Made by a program: the position numbers and the translations under genes
Notes under the pieces: model-generated
What the model saw: the letters and a program-made list of their open reading frames with translations, nothing else
Databases searched by the model: none
Told to the model about the DNA's origin: nothing
DNA from: JAHBVY01 sp964415255
Lineage (GTDB): Bacteria; Myxococcota_A; Polyangia; Polyangiales; Polyangiaceae
Assembly (NCBI GenBank): GCA_964415255.1
Contig: CAYQAC010000038.1
Span: 1 to 35,512 of the forward strand
Direction: 5' to 3'
DNA: 35,512 bases
Shown: positions 32,189-35,512 of the stretch, piece after piece
How positions within the stretch are numbered: position 1 is the first letter of the stretch
Layout of the letters: each line of letters opens with the position of its first letter

Positions 32189-35100
32189 TCAACCGTGGTG
32201 AGCAGGCTCAGTGCCCTCTTTCGGCTCGAGATCGGGGTGGGGGTTGGTGACCTTGGCCAGGTAGAGGGTGCGTGGGCGCACGTTGAGCTGGCCGAGGAGC
32301 GCGTAGGCTCGGGGCAGGTCTTGGAGCTTACGGACTCGGCTCTGAGTGTCGTTCAGATCGCCGAAGACGATAGCGCCAGTTGAGCAGGCCTCCTCACAAG
32401 CGGTGCGGATCTCACCATCCTCGATCTTGCGGCGGTGGTTCTTGGCCTCGATCTTCACGTTCTGGATGCGCTGCACGCAGTAGGAGCACTTCTCCATCAC
32501 GCCGCGGAAGCGCACGGTGACCTCTGGGTTGAACACCATCCCCTTCACCTGGTTGGCCTTCTCCTTCATATCCATGTGGTAATTGAAGTAGTTGAAGCGC
32601 CGCACCTTGTAGGGGCAGTTGTTCGCGCAGTACCGGGTGCCGATGCACCGGTTGTAGGTCATGTCGTTCAGGCCCTCGGAGGAGTGCACCGTGGCGCCCA
32701 CGGGGCACACCTGCTCACAGGGTGCGTTCTCACACTGCTGGCAGCCGATCGGTTGGCTGGCGATGGTCGGGCTCTCAGGGTCGCCCTTGAAGTAGCGGTC
32801 GATGCGCAGCCAGCTCATCTCCCGGCCGAACAGCACCCGCTCCTTACCCACGACGGAGATGTTGTTCTCCGCTTGGCAAGAGATAGCGCAGGCGCCGCAG
32901 CCGAGGCACTTGTTCAGGTCGATGGTCATCCCCCAGCGGTGACCCTCATAAGAGGTGGGGGGCTTCCACAACGAGAGCAACGGGGGGTGATGGATTCGGT
33001 GCTTGGCGAAGGCCGGATCTTTCTGGAACTCGGTGACCGTGCCCTCACGCACGAGCACTGGGATGCGCTCCTGGATGTAGTTCGCGCCCAGATCGTCGAT
33101 GGAGTGCTTGTCTTGGGTGGTCGCCAGCTTCGTGAACTTGCCAGTCTTCTTCAGGCTGGCGCCGGCGCCAAAGCTGAGCAGCTTGGTGGTGCGCAGTTGG
33201 TAGGTGTCCACCCCGACCGGCGCCACGCCGTGCGCCTTGGAGCCGCCGATTTGACCCGCGGCAGAGCGGCCGTACCCGAGGTGGACACGGACGGAGCCCT
33301 TGGCCTGACCCGGGATGATCAGCACTGGGATGTCGATGCTCTGGCCACCTACGCTGAGCGTCACCACGTCCCCGTCGGTGACGCCGAGCGCTGAAGCGGT
33401 GGAGGGCCCGACCCACACCGCGTTGTCCCAGGTGAGCTTGCTGATGGTGTCTGGGTGCTCTTGGAGCCAGCCTAGGTTGCTGTAGCGCCCATCGTACAGC
33501 TTGCTGTCATGGGCGATGGTGAGCTCCAGCTCATCCGCGGCGGCGATGCCGCCCAGCTCACGGCCCGCGAGCGGGACGTTCAGGTCTTTGAGGGCGACCT
33601 GAGCCACCACCTCAAGCGCCGTGCCCTCAATGACGCCGTCATGCACTGCGCGGCGCCACAGCGCCTCCCCCGCGAGCTGTTGCTCATGGGTGCGCTGGAT
33701 CAGCGCGAGCGGCGACAGCTGCTCACCGAGCGCCGTCGCGAGCAGCTCGATGGCGGAGCGCCCACCGTAGAGAGGAGCAACGAGCGGCTGCGCCAGGCTC
33801 ACGGTGCCGTCCCAAGCGCGCGCGTCACTGAACGACTCCAGCCAGTGCGCGAGCGGTGCATGCCAGCCGCACAGCTGGCTCGTCTCATCCTCGTAGAGGC
33901 TCGCGTGCGCCGTTTGTGCGACCTTCGCGAGCGCCGCGCCAAACCCCAAATCTGAAGGGGCGTTGTAGGCTGGGTTGCCGCCTAAGATGAGCAGGCTCTT
34001 CACTTGGCCGCCGTTCATGGCGGCGGTGAGCTGAGCGATTTGCTCAGCGTAGGTGCCCCGCTCTGGCTCCACCTCTTCGCGCAGGATGAGCGTCTTGCCC
34101 ACGTTGCCGAGGATGGAGTTGAGGCGGTGCACCAGCGCGTGCACCTCGGCGGGTTGACCGCTCCCCGCTACGACGATGCTGGAGCCGCGGTGCGCGACCA
34201 AGTCTTTAGCGAGGGTGTCGAGGAAGCGCTTGGCGGTTGGGTCGCTGAGGAACGCTGCCTGCGGCGACGGCTGCGCGGCGCCGCTCGCGTTCACCTGAGG
34301 GCTCACCACCGCGTCGAGGTAGGCCACTGCCGCTTTGATCAGCTCAGAGCGCAGCGGCAGGCGATGATCGGCCGCGCCTCCGGTGGAGCTGAAGGCGCTC
34401 TCGATGGTGTAGAGGCGGTTCAGGTTGCCCGCTTCGGGGGTACGCCGGCCAGCGAAGTCCCTGGCGTAGGCAGGCGCGCTTGGGTGGGCGCTCAGCAGGT
34501 CGCAGTCCAGGGTGACCACGATGTCTGCGAGGGCGAGCTTCAGCTCACTGCGCAGCGCGCGGCCGTAGGCGAGCTTCGCGCCCTCACGCTCGTTATCCCA
34601 GTTGACTGTCTGGTAGTCGTACCACTTGAGTTGCGGTGCCTTCTCGATCAGGCGCCGCTTGAGGTCAGCCAGGGTGGGGGAGCTAGAGCCCTCCGCGAGC
34701 ACCGCCGCGCCATCCCCCGACGCCCACGCCTTCAGGAAGCCGGCCTCGAACTCGGCCCAGGTGGCGCTCTCGCGCTTGCCGCCAGCGAAGCGCGCGACGC
34801 CCTTGCTGCGGTCTGGATCGTAGAGCTCCAGGACGGAGGCCTGGTGGAACGCCGAGGTGCCACCCACGCTGGTTGAGTGCGCGGGGTTGCCCTCGATCTT
34901 GATGGGGCGCCCCTCATAGCTCCGCGCGATGAGCCCCACGCCCACGCCACCAAGCTCCATCGTGGTGGCGAAGAACTCGGGCCGACCCGGGACCGTGCCG
35001 TCTGGGCGCTTGGACGCGGGGAGCAGGCGATCTTCTGGGAAGCAGCCGCTCAACGCCAGTGAGGCGCCCATCAACTGGAGGAACCGTCGCCGGCCAGGGA

Positions 35101-35205
35101 CCGTGGGGCCCTCGTCAGCCTTGACGAAGAACTCGCGCTGCGCGCGCTCGCGGAAGTCCTCGGTGCTGTCGCGCTCTGCGAGGCTTCGCCAGAACTTGGG
35201 CTTCT

Positions 35206-35218
<13 letters not shown>
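32189..35218 (-). CDS. actB: Alternative complex III subunit ActB (molybdopterin-fold plus Fe-S domains)
   Basis: Predicted 1009 residues. A twin-arginine-like signal (GRRRFLQLMGASLALSGC) near residue 45 marks export of the folded protein. The large N-terminal part resembles molybdopterin oxidoreductases, which in ACIII carries no cofactor. The C-terminal 250 residues form a PsrB/NrfC-like ferredoxin domain with 15 Cys: CLGCGACAISC, then CQQCENAPCEQVC, CIGTRYCANNC, CSYC and ACEEAC. That set fits three [4Fe-4S] and one [3Fe-4S] clusters, as known for ActB. Electrons from quinol at ActC pass through these to the ActA hemes. The two halves are one chain, as in most clusters. Start at ATG 35218, overlapping the actA end by 13 bases; a TTG three codons upstream is possible. 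Confidence 0.95.

Positions 35219-35512
<294 letters not shown>

Overview
The window is high-GC DNA (roughly two thirds G+C) from a Gram-negative, lipoprotein-rich, aerobic bacterium. Several traits point to the former Deltaproteobacteria, most likely Myxococcota or a close relative such as the Bradymonadales: a membrane-anchored protein with two Ser/Thr kinase domains, many lipoproteins with Gly/Ser or acidic low-complexity linkers, a TRAP transporter with a TatT lipoprotein, and an alternative complex III / caa3 oxidase operon. Two runs of ten N (12321-12330 and 14093-14102) mark it as a draft assembly. I see no tRNA, rRNA, CRISPR array, integrase or transposase. The lineage is inferred from gene content only.

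Layout, left to right. 1-448 (-): start of a secreted protein that runs off the window. 652-3774 (+): double-kinase protein with a good terminator. 4025-5461 (+): MATE exporter. 5461-5673: small non-coding element with 26-bp near-identical ends. 5717-11230 (-): a complete TRAP transporter of the TatT-associated type, transcribed tatT, dctP, dctQ, dctM, with an intrinsic terminator between dctP and dctQM and very acidic tails on both permease subunits. 11542-13066 (-): HEAT-repeat lipoprotein interrupted by an assembly gap. 13091-14056 (+): diacylglycerol/lipid-kinase-like protein. 14383-15999 (-): CTP synthase (pyrG). 16279-18367 (-): a small secreted protein and an orphan family-5 solute-binding lipoprotein. 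18623-20152 (+): PBP4-type D-Ala-D-Ala carboxypeptidase (dacB), divergent from the solute-binding gene. 20517-22157 (+): a lipoprotein glycoside hydrolase carrying an in-frame TAG. 22164-22311: a 43-bp tandem repeat, with a diverged single copy at 14304-14344.

22479-35512 (-) is one tightly packed respiratory operon read from right to left: actA (cut by the window end), actB, actC, an actD-actE fusion, actF, a small membrane protein, a SCO copper chaperone, then ctaC, ctaD, ctaE and ctaF of a caa3 oxidase, ending in a strong intrinsic terminator at 22358-22398. Quinol electrons should enter alternative complex III, pass through its hemes and Fe-S clusters to the ActE cytochrome domain, then to the cytochrome c domain fused to CtaC, CuA, and the heme a / heme a3-CuB centre of CtaD. 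The SCO protein would load CuA. CtaD has the YSHP form of the CuB-ligand motif (A2-type).

The items most worth a second look are the TAG in the glycosidase, the actD-actE fusion, the acidic and His-rich tails added to several unrelated membrane subunits, the 43-bp repeat family, and the extra loop domain in DctQ. I found no wholly new defence or mobile system. Most genes fall in known families and the novelty lies in their architecture and in the repeats.
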